Assembly (NCBI RefSeq): GCF_021441885.1
Contig: NZ_CP090440.1
Coordinates: forward strand, 248,001 to 312,000
Length of the DNA stretch: 64,000 nucleotides
Direction of reading: 5' to 3'
Source of the DNA: Vibrio maritimus
GTDB lineage: Bacteria; Pseudomonadota; Gammaproteobacteria; Enterobacterales; Vibrionaceae
Shown here: positions 1 through 6,995 of the stretch, one piece after another
Layout: the number at the start of each line of letters is the position of its first letter
How positions within the stretch are numbered: position 1 is the first letter of the stretch
Made by a program: the position numbers and the translations under genes
The notes under the pieces: generated by a model
The model's input: only the letters and a program-made list of their open reading frames with translations
Told to the model about the DNA's origin: nothing
The model's database searches: none

Positions 1-4
1 TTTT

Positions 5-316
5 TCAATAGGTCAGGATGCTGGGTTTGATAACCACGGACATTGAACTGATGTGTCCCGCAGCCATCGATGGCTCTTTTTTTGTTGTAGTTCTCTCGCC
101 TTTCCGCTTTGCGGCTTCTCGTCCACAATGAGGGCAACCGATGTCTCTGGCTAGAAAGTTGTTCGGCAGTACCCGAAATTCTCCATGGTGAGGGCAAATG
201 ATAGTCACTTGTGCGCGGTTGTGCTCGTATTGAATGTTTGAGTAATCATAGAGGTCCCCAAACTTTTCTTTGGCCCTAGCTAAAAATTGTGCCGCTCTTT
301 TTTCCTTGTCCATCAT
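5..316 (-). CDS. small zinc-ribbon-like hypothetical protein (DUF723-like)
   Basis: Encodes about 103 residues. The middle has the pattern KFGDLYDYS, then CPHHGEF, then GCPHCGR. The paired Cys-x-x-His and Cys-x-x-Cys motifs suggest a small zinc-binding fold, as in short DUF723-like proteins common on phages and plasmids. The C-terminal third is basic and low in complexity. I chose the ATG at 316 because it lies 4 bases after the stop of the upstream gene (321-911), which implies translational coupling; the frame is open further upstream but inside that gene. The family name is from memory of the motif spacing and no biochemical function can be assigned. Confidence 0.6.
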   Translation of the reverse strand: MMDKEKRAAQFLARAKEKFGDLYDYSNIQYEHNRAQVTIICPHHGEFRVLPNNFLARDIGCPHCGREAAKRKGERTTTKKEPSMAAGHISSMSVVIKPSILTY

Positions 317-320
317 GATT

Positions 321-911
321 TTAATGTTTGGTTGCTGGATGGAGGAGTAGGTGGGCTTGGAACGTGTCACTGTTCCATTCTTTCATTTCGGCGATGAACC
401 AGCCATGGCGGTTGATAACGTCAATGAGCTCAGGGGCGCGCTCTAACTGGATAAGCATTGATAACGGCGCCACTTGTGAATCATCATGGTCAAAGCAGTA
501 TTCGATATGCTCTTCTAACAGGTATAAAATGCCTGGCTCCGCTGTTTGACCTTCTTCAAATAAGCGGGATTCAATTCGCTCTTCATCGTAGAGATAGACC
601 AACAACGAATAGAGCTTTTCTGCTCCAGCAATTTTAGTTTGTTTAGCTTTTTCATTTATTTCATACAGTTTCATTTCCAAATTACTTCCCTTGCTTCTAG
701 CGGTTTGGATCATTAGCTTGATGTCTTTTTTGATATTCGACAAGGCTTTATCATTGAGCTTTGGTTTGAGATATTTCAGTAAAATCTCATTTCGCCTTGT
801 GACAGGGACATAGCGAGAAGACGTCGATACTTGAAACAAAAGATGGAGGAGGGCATTGCTGACTAAGCTGTGCAGATTTTTATAGTATTCGAAGTCTTTT
901 CTGATTTGCAT
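321..911 (-). CDS. hypothetical protein, 196 aa
   Basis: I do not recognise this protein. It is largely alpha-helical, charged and lacks a signal peptide or membrane segment, so it is probably cytoplasmic. The first half is rich in Lys (residues about 45-110) and the second half is acidic. It is the first gene of a two-gene unit with the zinc-ribbon protein, which starts 4 bases beyond its stop. The ATG at 911 has only a weak Shine-Dalgarno sequence. Its position at the edge of plasmid-type genes suggests plasmid cargo, but nothing in the sequence indicates a role. Confidence 0.6.
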   Translation of the reverse strand: MQIRKDFEYYKNLHSLVSNALLHLLFQVSTSSRYVPVTRRNEILLKYLKPKLNDKALSNIKKDIKLMIQTARSKGSNLEMKLYEINEKAKQTKIAGAEKLYSLLVYLYDEERIESRLFEEGQTAEPGILYLLEEHIEYCFDHDDSQVAPLSMLIQLERAPELIDVINRHGWFIAEMKEWNSDTFQAHLLLHPATKH

Positions 912-1119
912 ACTGGCTTTAATGTCTATTGATAGAGGGTGATTGCCACGTTTTGCTCTACGGCTACATTGGAGTCTTTTTCTAGTGTATTAGAAATCTC
1001 ATCGAAGTCATGGTGCTAATTCAGGGGGAAAGGTCAATGGGGGCGCTTAGACATCATGTTGGCAACGTTGATAAAGGTAGTGGCAAGGGCGAAGTAATCC
1101 CTTGTCACATGACCTTATC

Positions 1120-1269
1120 TTACTTTGCTTCGTAGGCAAGAATTATGTGAAGGTCATTGGTCTTACTCTTATAATGAAGCTCGCACAGCGAGTCTCGGAA
1201 GAGCGCGGTTAATAACACGGCGGTACAACAGAACGCCAGCAGCGCCACAAGGGCGATGTTCTTCGACAT
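1120..1269 (-). CDS. hok: Hok/Gef-type membrane toxin
   Basis: Encodes 49 residues: MSKNIALVALLA opens a single hydrophobic helix (residues 4-23), followed by RDSLCELHY and a C-terminal ILAYEAK. This is the Hok/Gef layout: one membrane segment, a conserved Cys in a (K/D)SLCE-(V/I/L) motif, and a terminal AYE. Family members depolarise the inner membrane and act as type I post-segregational killers on plasmids. The ATG is preceded by AGAGG (1292-1296 on the opposite strand), and this SD lies in an inverted repeat (1277-1282 with 1292-1297) that could hide it in the full-length mRNA, as in the R1 system. An overlapping leader frame and an antisense RNA candidate complete the locus. Confidence 0.85.
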   Translation of the reverse strand: MSKNIALVALLAFCCTAVLLTALFRDSLCELHYKSKTNDLHIILAYEAK

Positions 1270-1390
1270 AAAATTTGCCTCTGGTTAAGTAAGAGGCTAT
1301 TATCAAGTTGTCATACATTGATGGGCCTCGTTTGAATTTATAGTTCATTCGGGGCTTTTTCATATCTGCATTTAGGCAACGCTTAAACAC
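1169..1390 (-). CDS. mok: Mok-like leader reading frame overlapping hok
   Basis: A 73-codon frame (shorter start at 1363, giving 64 codons) begins upstream of hok and ends inside hok in another frame. It encodes a basic peptide with no family resemblance. In plasmid R1, hok translation depends on translation of the overlapping mok frame of about 70 codons, and the antisense RNA Sok blocks mok. Position, size and overlap here match that arrangement. The protein sequence itself is unlikely to matter. This is an assignment by analogy and has no homology support. Confidence 0.45.
   Translation of the reverse strand: MFKRCLNADMKKPRMNYKFKRGPSMYDNLIIASYLTRGKFYVEEHRPCGAAGVLLYRRVINRALPRLAVRASL
1275..1303 (+). 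promoter_or_regulatory. candidate Sok antisense promoter
   Basis: TTGCCT (1275-1280) and TATTAT (1298-1303) are separated by exactly 17 bases, a good sigma70-type promoter reading against hok/mok. Predicted start is near 1310. Confidence 0.5.
1310..1360 (+). ncRNA. sok: candidate Sok-type antisense RNA
   Basis: Transcription from the promoter at 1275-1303 would give an RNA of about 50 nt complementary to the mok 5' region. It ends at a terminator-like hairpin: GCCTCG (1325-1330) pairs with CGGGGC (1350-1355), counting one G-U pair, an inner TGAA/TTCA stem extends it, and five T residues follow (1356-1360). R1 Sok is of similar size and is also antisense to the mok initiation region. Inferred from promoter, hairpin and location. 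Confidence 0.45.
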
Positions 1391-1461
1391 AGAAAGTCTA
1401 AGCGCCCAGAGGTATTGTATCAGAATGGGTTGCGATGGCTACTTTTGGTGAGGAAGTGGTA

Positions 1462-2205
1462 TTAACAGCGAGTGGCTAAGATAGGGTTTTGATTACCTTG
1501 CTGATTTTTAATAAGACCCGCTCTAGTGCATTCGGCTTGAGTCACAGGATACTGCTTGTCCCAAGCGTTCATTAACTGTCTTTGTGCATTACTCATTGAA
1601 TAGCGAGGGTAGACCGCTTCAAAATAGAGGTAAGTTCTCGCGATTTGTCCTCGTGCGCGCTCAGGTGGCTGCGCTTTTCTATCCTCTATGCGCATATCGC
1701 ATTGTCCAAAGTTGCTGGTCGCTTGGGGCAGCATCGTGAAATTGTAATTTTGTCTAGCGGCATTGACGCTACCAATGGCCGGGTAAAGGTTGTATAAGTC
1801 TGATTGCATCAAGCGATAGTCTGTGTTGGTTTTTTCTGCACATTTACGCCCTTTAAAGGCTTTGCCTTTTTTATCGATACAGTCTGGGTGTCCCTCTCGC
1901 CATTCGCTAAAAGTTCGTCCAAAGTTTTCGGCGGGTACGACATGCTCTGCTTCCCAGCGCTTTAGACGATTTTTGTACTTGGTCGTCGTAAATCCGTTTG
2001 GAAGGGTGACGTTTTTCTTGGCATCAAATACCGCGCCGCAATAAAGAGTGTGTTGCATTGAGGCGGTGGTATAAACCTGCGTTTGCATGATTTTCTTGGC
2101 TTTGCTGAATGATGTGATGGTGGTGTTGCCTTGTGCATAAACACTACTACTTCCAATAGCAAAGAGAAGAAGCGCAAGGCTTTTAAGTGGTTGTGTTGGT
2201 ATCAC
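1462..2205 (-). CDS. endA: endonuclease I family secreted nuclease
   Basis: Encodes 247 residues with a cleavable signal peptide (cleavage after about residue 24, SSVYA). It matches periplasmic/extracellular endonuclease I (Vvn, Dns, EndA; Endonuclease_1). Residues 84-91 read WEAEHVVP, in which H88 is the expected general base of the beta-beta-alpha-metal site; the downstream QSDLYNLYPAIGSVN segment supplies the metal-binding Asn. Several Cys suggest disulfides. The length is typical. These non-specific DNases/RNases are frequently encoded on Vibrio plasmids. The gene stands alone between hok and a small regulator on the same strand. Confidence 0.9.
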   Translation of the reverse strand: MIPTQPLKSLALLLFAIGSSSVYAQGNTTITSFSKAKKIMQTQVYTTASMQHTLYCGAVFDAKKNVTLPNGFTTTKYKNRLKRWEAEHVVPAENFGRTFSEWREGHPDCIDKKGKAFKGRKCAEKTNTDYRLMQSDLYNLYPAIGSVNAARQNYNFTMLPQATSNFGQCDMRIEDRKAQPPERARGQIARTYLYFEAVYPRYSMSNAQRQLMNAWDKQYPVTQAECTRAGLIKNQQGNQNPILATRC

Positions 2206-2259
2206 AATAATGTCCTTGTGTGAGAGTGAAACAAGTGCACCTGAGTTTAGTATCCTTAA

Positions 2260-2490
2260 TTAGGTGTCCCCAAATAAAATCCAGTGTATGGAATAGCGGG
2301 TATGGGTTGCAATGCTGAGCAATCGACGCATATCAGGACTGGACTCCTGTTTTTCGTATTTGGTTAAGGTGTTGCGACTTATTCCAGTTAGGGTGGATAA
2401 GCGCAGATTGGGGACTGAGCGAACGACCATGGTTAAGCGATTTCGGTAGGCCTCAAGTTCAAAGTCTCGGAATTCTTGAGAAAGCATCAT
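2260..2490 (-). CDS. small Cro/CI-type HTH regulator
   Basis: Encodes 76 residues with a helix-turn-helix of the XRE class: the LSTLTGISRNTLTKYEK stretch (about residues 31-48) is the turn and recognition helix, and the end resembles the last helix of such domains. It is a one-domain DNA-binding protein, probably a repressor of plasmid functions. The ATG at 2490 follows AAGGAG at a good distance. It lies directly downstream of ssb on the same strand and may be cotranscribed. The target is unknown. Confidence 0.75.
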   Translation of the reverse strand: MMLSQEFRDFELEAYRNRLTMVVRSVPNLRLSTLTGISRNTLTKYEKQESSPDMRRLLSIATHTRYSIHWILFGDT

Positions 2491-2504
2491 GTTTTCTCCT
2501 TAAG

Positions 2505-3038
2505 CTAGACCGCATGCATCAATGAGCGATATTGTAAACACAGCGGGGCAAACGGGATATCGTCGTCGAAATCCATTGGTGGTTCATTGTATTGTGGCTT
2601 CTGCTGAGCAGGCTCTTGTTGAGCGGGTTGATGCGCAGGTTGCTGAGGTTGTCCCCAACCTTGCTGTGGCGTTTGAGTTCCCCCTTGCTTGCTGCCTAAC
2701 ATTTGCATTACGCCTTGATACCCTTGTACCACAACTTCAGTCGTATAACGGTCTTGTCCGTTTTGGTCTTGCCATTTACGTGTTTGCAGCTGGCCTTCAA
2801 TATACACTTGCGAGCCTTTACGAAGGTATTCTCCGGCCACTTCGGCGAGTTTGCCAAAGATGGCCACACGATGCCATTCGGTTTTCTCTCGCTGCTCGCC
2901 GGTCGCTTTGTCTCGCCAGGTTTCAGATGTTGCCATGGTGATGTTTGCCACCGCACCTCCGTTAGGCATATAACGGACTTCGGGATCGTTGCCTAAATTG
3001 CCAACTAAGATAACTTTGTTTACGCCACGTGTTGCCAT
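2505..3038 (-). CDS. ssb: single-stranded DNA-binding protein
   Basis: Encodes 177 residues. The N-terminal OB fold starts MATRGVNKVILVGNLG and contains the ETWRDKATGE segment typical of bacterial SSB; a Gln/Pro-rich linker follows from about residue 115. It protects ssDNA during replication and conjugation. The start at 3038 is preceded by AAAGGAG, and TAATG overlaps the stop of the upstream gene by one base. The acidic DFDDDIPF motif, normally the very C-terminus that binds partner proteins, is followed here by 14 further residues ending MHAV. I recall similar extended tails on some mobile-element SSBs, but that is from memory. Confidence 0.93.
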   Translation of the reverse strand: MATRGVNKVILVGNLGNDPEVRYMPNGGAVANITMATSETWRDKATGEQREKTEWHRVAIFGKLAEVAGEYLRKGSQVYIEGQLQTRKWQDQNGQDRYTTEVVVQGYQGVMQMLGSKQGGTQTPQQGWGQPQQPAHQPAQQEPAQQKPQYNEPPMDFDDDIPFAPLCLQYRSLMHAV

Positions 3039-3310
3039 TATGCGTTCTCCTTTGTGGTGATAGGGGTAATAAGATAACCACGATGGTTGCGGTCTTTGAT
3101 GTAGGCTCTGGCTTTTGCTGCATTTAGTCGCCAGCGTCGCCATTCGTTACCGATAAGCATCTCCAGCTCTATCATTTGTTTTGCAGGCATAAAGATAATA
3201 TTGGTATGGTTAAATCGACTTCGCTCTGAAAGCGGGTCTATCTTTTCATGCCGTCGGCGTTGGCGCTTTTTATATTGTCGGTGATTGGAGATAGGTTTAG
3301 GTGATGTCAT
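3038..3310 (-). CDS. basic hypothetical protein upstream of ssb
   Basis: Encodes about 90 residues and is not recognised. It is very basic in the first third (an RQYKKRQRRRHEK segment) and has Trp/Arg-rich sequence near residues 55-65. I prefer the ATG at 3310, which has GGAG 8 bases upstream, over the TTG at 3316. Its stop overlaps the ssb start (TAATG) and its start overlaps the preceding gene, so the genes form a translationally coupled plasmid operon. Basic charge suggests nucleic-acid contact, which is only an inference. Confidence 0.6.
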   Translation of the reverse strand: MTSPKPISNHRQYKKRQRRRHEKIDPLSERSRFNHTNIIFMPAKQMIELEMLIGNEWRRWRLNAAKARAYIKDRNHRGYLITPITTKENA

Positions 3311-3488
3311 CTTCAATACTCCATAATTTGTTTAATTCTCTTTCTTCTAGGATCTCTTCAATCCTTCGCTTAACCCTCGCTTGCTGCTTTTGACTTTCGC
3401 TAGGTTTTTTTGGGGGGTCTTTACGCGTCTTTGTGCGCAGAGTCCAAGGCTGTTTTTCGAATAGATCGTTGTTGTTTCTCTCGCTCAT
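3297..3488 (-). CDS. small charged hypothetical protein
   Basis: Encodes 63 residues rich in Lys, Arg and Glu. The C-terminal half (RIEEILEERELNKLW) looks like a single amphipathic helix. It has no recognised family. It overlaps the next gene by about 14 bases and follows the traD remnant on the same strand, so it belongs to the transfer-region operon. It may be a small plasmid-specific protein, and translation is supported only by the tight packing. Confidence 0.5.
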   Translation of the reverse strand: MSERNNNDLFEKQPWTLRTKTRKDPPKKPSESQKQQARVKRRIEEILEERELNKLWSIEDDIT

Positions 3489-3548
3489 AGTATCTCGTTT
3501 TTTTGATAGATTAGAGGGTGGATAGTGCCGCTTTTAAGCACTGAAAGG

Positions 3549-4294
3549 TTATTCGTAAATTTCTCCCTTATCTTGCTCTTGGGAAATGACGGCTTCTTCA
3601 ATGTTTCTTTGTGCTTCTTGTTGGTTATCGTGCTCTTGTTTGGCTTTCTGTTGCGCAAGTTCGGAGGCAACGGTATCACTTTGCATAGCTTGCTGCATTT
3701 GTGTGGTCTCCAATTTCATTTGAGCGTCGTTCTCAAATTGCGCTTTTTGGGCAGACGTTAACACTTTTCGCTCATCGGTATTGAGGTGTAAACTTGGAGC
3801 AACATATTCATGGTAAACGGCTTGCTCATAAGCGGTATTCACCGCGCTAGAGTAAACAATATTGCGTTTGTCAAAAGGCGTGCATAAGTCACGCATCTTG
3901 TCGAAGTGCAATTAAGTCACGTGATGAGGTCGATGCCTGGGGGGGCGTAAATAACTCTGCAAATCATCTAACGCTTGGATTTCGCTCGCAGAAACAACGG
4001 GGCGCGTGGCGGTTTGGTGACCAAGAGAGACACCATCTCGTAATGTATTCGCACCATACGAGACGTTTTCCTTTGACACGGCCACTTTTTGTTCACCTAA
4101 GTCTTTGGCTGAAATCTGTGCCATTTGAGCTGAGGGAGCACGAAAGAAGAAACGGGTGTTGAGTAAATCAAACATCTCATCGGCCGCATTCTTACCGTAC
4201 GTTTTGACTAGTTGGGCGTAAGATTGGATGCTAATCAAATAACATCCACCAAACTTTCGTACTTCAGCAATGATGGAGCCCAGCTCAGGCAGTT
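3549..4294 (-). pseudogene. traD: 3' end of traD-type conjugative coupling protein, with in-frame stop
   Basis: The frame from 4294 to 3915 reads LPELGSIIAEVRKFGG then ISIQSYAQL, NTRFFFRAPS and SYGANTLRDGVS, which match the C-terminal part of the F-like TraD ATPase that links relaxosome and type IV secretion channel. An ochre codon at 3914-3912 interrupts it, and the same frame resumes with LHFDKMRDL and a Gln-rich acidic tail to 3549. A single C-to-T change (CAA to TAA) explains the stop. The 5' two thirds, including the Walker motifs, are missing because the start of an IS110 element abuts at 4294/4295. TraD is therefore inactive here. Confidence 0.8.
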
Positions 4295-4480
4295 TATGAA
4301 GACTTGTTTTGCGATATCAATGCCAAATACGTTACTTTTCATGCTGGATACTCCCAATGTCGATAGTTCACTAGATTGAACTATACTGGGCACTGTGATG
4401 CCGTGACAGGGAGTATCCTTCCTCACCAATCGAATCATCGTCAGTCTCCGTAGGTTGGGGAAGTGTTCATATCATTCGTT
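4295..4480 (-). mobile_element. 5' end of an IS110-family element, truncated
   Basis: An ATG at 4342 starts MKSNVFGIDIAKQVF, the RuvC-like DEDD N-terminus of IS110 transposases, which fuses after 16 codons to traD sequence. The bases from 4343 to about 4480 resemble the non-coding leader upstream of the IS110 gene at 40574-41632: both contain a CAGGGAG stretch and CATATCATTCGTT. In IS110 elements this region can encode the guide (bridge) RNA. The extent is approximate. Confidence 0.65.
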
Positions 4481-4683
4481 CCGTTGCACCTTAGACCCCA
4501 TTAACAACTCACCTTGACCATTATTCAAGAAAATTGATCATAAATCAGCAAAGAGTTTTTATACAATCAAGAAAAACTAAACGATTGTGGGGAAGCCCGT
4601 TAAAGATGCGGATTCTGAACTTGAATCTGAGTCGCTCACTTTAAGTATCGGGGATTAACCCACTCTATTGCGTAAATCTAAGA
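4481..4683. other. intergenic, no gene seen
   Basis: AT-rich stretch between the IS110 remnant and the terminator of the oxidoreductase remnant. No plausible coding frame, RNA gene or repeat was found. Confidence 0.5.
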
Positions 4684-4701
4684 AAGCCCCTAATGGGGCT
4701 T
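4684..4701 (-). terminator. hairpin after oxidoreductase remnant
   Basis: AAGCCCC pairs with GGGGCTT and, read on the minus strand, is followed by TTCTTAG. It sits 30 bases past the stop at 4730. Confidence 0.6.
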
Positions 4702-4729
4702 CGCAAAAACTGTTCAGAGGTAGGAGCAG

Positions 4730-5500
4730 TTATTTAGTGTCAGAAGAGAAAGCGATCCCAGCACTTAATCGCGCTTGCTCGATAATATTCATTACAGAGA
4801 CCGAATGGTTTAGGTGTTGATAGCATTGCTCAAGATCTTGTTCTCGAAACAGACGCTTGAAGCTTTGGAATTCTTCGACCATGTGATTCTCATGATCCGC
4901 TTCATCAAACGTTTCGGTATGCTCTCCACACACAAATGTTACGCTTGGACAGAAGTTTGTCGCTCCTTCAATCTTAATGTAGCCTTTCTCACCTTGTATA
5001 ATGGCAAAGTTTGGGCTGGTTGAGTCTTTTGCTGCCGCACATGAAGCGATGAAACTTGGGTACTGAAGGGGGCAGATACCCGATGTATCGATGCCGTTGT
5101 CCCCTCGATTTGCCAGGTAGTGCACATCGCTTGGCGTACCAAACAGTCCCATCACGAAATGAATGTTGTAAACATTCATTTCGTACAGCGCACCACCTGA
5201 TAACTCAGGACTAAAAGCAGGAAGAACATTGCCGTCTTTGTACTGAGGGTAGCGACTCGAAAACTGAGAGAAATTACACTGCACCAGTTTAATATCCCAA
5301 GCTCACCGATCTTGTCTTGGACATATCGATAGTTTCTAAAGTGCAGCAGTGTGATGGCTTCAAACAGGTATAAGCGTTTTTCCACAGCTATGCTTGCCAA
5401 CTCTCTGCTTTCACTCGCTAGCGATGTAAAAGGCTTCTCACAGATGACGTTCTTGTTTGCTTCAAGCGCCTTTTTGGTAAACGCATATCAGACATGGTAC
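4730..5500 (-). pseudogene. Gfo/Idh/MocA-family oxidoreductase, truncated and frameshifted
   Basis: The 3' part (5284-4730) encodes the C-terminal domain of a Gfo/Idh/MocA NAD(P)-dependent sugar dehydrogenase (PAFSPELSGGALYEMNVY, GEKGYIKIEG). Another frame upstream (5497 to about 5290) gives the Rossmann-domain end, including NVICEKPF, the conserved EKP motif, and LYLFEAITLLH. Loss of one G in the run near 5292 explains the switch from KIGELG to DIKLVQCNF. The N-terminal nucleotide-binding half is missing and a stop precedes the surviving part, so no active enzyme is made. It lies downstream of DUF1800/DUF1501 pair 1 on the same strand. Confidence 0.8.
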
Positions 5501-5636
5501 CTCTGGTTCCAATAAGTATCACAAGAGTGTGACAGATCCTCGAAAGGGGGAATCTATGTCATTCAATATACTCTACGAATGGGTGCGACCAATCACTAGA
5601 AAACGCCGTTTGAATCACTAAACATCAAGACCCGAA

Positions 5637-5657
5637 AAGGTCGAAATATCGACCTTA
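5637..5657 (-). terminator. terminator of DUF1800/DUF1501 pair 1
   Basis: AAGGTCGA and TCGACCTT form a perfect 8-bp stem with a 4-base loop; read on the minus strand it ends in TTTTCGGG. It lies 25 bases after the DUF1501 stop. Confidence 0.75.
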
Positions 5658-5681
5658 AGTATCATTCAAATAATTGCCTGA

Positions 5682-6992
5682 TCATAGGAAAGGGACGGTT
5701 TTATCCGGGAATTGAACTAAGGATGGAAACAGGGTTTCCAAGCTACCCGTATAACCGAACCACTGAGCCAGCGTTGCATTTACTTGGTCTGCAGCGATCT
5801 CGGGGATCAGTCGGCCATTGTTGTAGTCATACTCACTACCAGGAGTCAGATCTGGCCAGTTACCGTAGGCTCTGCCACCTTGAACGGCGCCACCAACAAC
5901 TAACTGGTGACCGGCCCAACCATGATCTGTACCAGAGTCATTGGCCATGATCCGACGACCAAAGTCCGACATAGTAAAAGCTGTGACATTATCGGAAATT
6001 CCTTGTTTCTTCATCTCAGCGTGAAACGCAGCCATCGCATCGGATACCTGTTTGAGTAGTTCACCGTGTGGATTTGCTTGATTTTTGTGGGTATCAAAAC
6101 CACCTAGTCCGACAAAGAAAACCTGACGGCTGTGTTTGAGCGATAAATCATTTCGTATAGAGATGAGCTTGGCTGTGGTATGCAGTGCATCACCAAGGTT
6201 AGATTGAGGAAAACCATCCAAATCACCGACGGCAGAAAAGGCTTCATTTAGAGCTTCGTTCTGATAATAACTATTAGCTATGGTGAGGGAATAGTTCTCG
6301 GTAAATAGGTTGTCATACTGTTCATCGAAATGGCGTATCATACCCGCTATACGATGGCTGCTACCCAGACCACTGTAGGTCCCCACTCCTGTTCTTGGCA
6401 TCACAAGAGGCTCCACGTGATTATTGCGTAACCATTTTTGCTCACCATTAAGGGAAAATAGTGGCGGCAATGAACCGGAAAGGTTCATGTACTCAACCAT
6501 CCTTCCGGCCCAACCAAACTTATCGCTCATATTTTCTGCTCCGGACTGCCACATTTCCTGTTGGAGGTTATGGGCCATCAGAAACTCCGGAAAACGAGGA
6601 TATACATTGTTCTGTCCGATAATCGGTTCCACAAGCTGACCTGAGTTAACGATAACAGTCGCATCCCCATCATTAAATACAGGAACTAGGCTCTCCATCT
6701 TAGGGTGAAGACCCAAGTTAACCTTATTGTCGCTGGCAATACCAAGCGGCAGTAGCTCGTTTCTGCCGATCGCCAGTCCGGGTCTCATTGCCAGATATTT
6801 ATCGTGTTCACTGCTGCTGTCCGGGATCACCATATTATAGGCATCATTCCCCCCGAATAGAAAGATGCAGACCAGCGCTTTATAGTCATCCTGACCTGCC
6901 TGAGCCAAGTTAATACCAGTAACTGCGGGAGTAACCGAAGTTACACCCAACGCAGCGGTACTTTTTAAAAAATTACGGCGGGATAATTTCAT
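5682..6992 (-). CDS. DUF1501 family protein with Tat signal (pair 1)
   Basis: Encodes 436 residues. The start MKLSRRNFLKSTAALG carries a twin-arginine motif (SRRNFLK), then a weakly hydrophobic segment and an Ala-x-Ala-like cleavage region near residue 32, so it should be folded and cofactor-loaded before Tat export. The mature part matches DUF1501 (related to the alkaline phosphatase/sulfatase fold): FLFGGNDAYNMVIP near the start, GLGGFDTHKNQ in the middle and MSDFGRRIMANDSGTDHGW toward the end, with conserved Asp/His residues suited to metal binding. The natural substrate of the family is unknown. It starts 3 bases after the DUF1800 stop with AGGAG upstream, so the two are cotranscribed and probably act together. 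Confidence 0.9.
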   Translation of the reverse strand: MKLSRRNFLKSTAALGVTSVTPAVTGINLAQAGQDDYKALVCIFLFGGNDAYNMVIPDSSSEHDKYLAMRPGLAIGRNELLPLGIASDNKVNLGLHPKMESLVPVFNDGDATVIVNSGQLVEPIIGQNNVYPRFPEFLMAHNLQQEMWQSGAENMSDKFGWAGRMVEYMNLSGSLPPLFSLNGEQKWLRNNHVEPLVMPRTGVGTYSGLGSSHRIAGMIRHFDEQYDNLFTENYSLTIANSYYQNEALNEAFSAVGDLDGFPQSNLGDALHTTAKLISIRNDLSLKHSRQVFFVGLGGFDTHKNQANPHGELLKQVSDAMAAFHAEMKKQGISDNVTAFTMSDFGRRIMANDSGTDHGWAGHQLVVGGAVQGGRAYGNWPDLTPGSEYDYNNGRLIPEIAADQVNATLAQWFGYTGSLETLFPSLVQFPDKTVPFL

Positions 6993-6995
6993 GTT

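Noticed and set aside
3485..3679. 64-codon minus-strand ORF inside the traD 3' end
   Set aside because: It lies in another frame of the traD tail; the traD frame has clear family resemblance.
5723..5950. 75-codon plus-strand ORF
   Set aside because: Complement of the DUF1501 gene of pair 1; no independent support.
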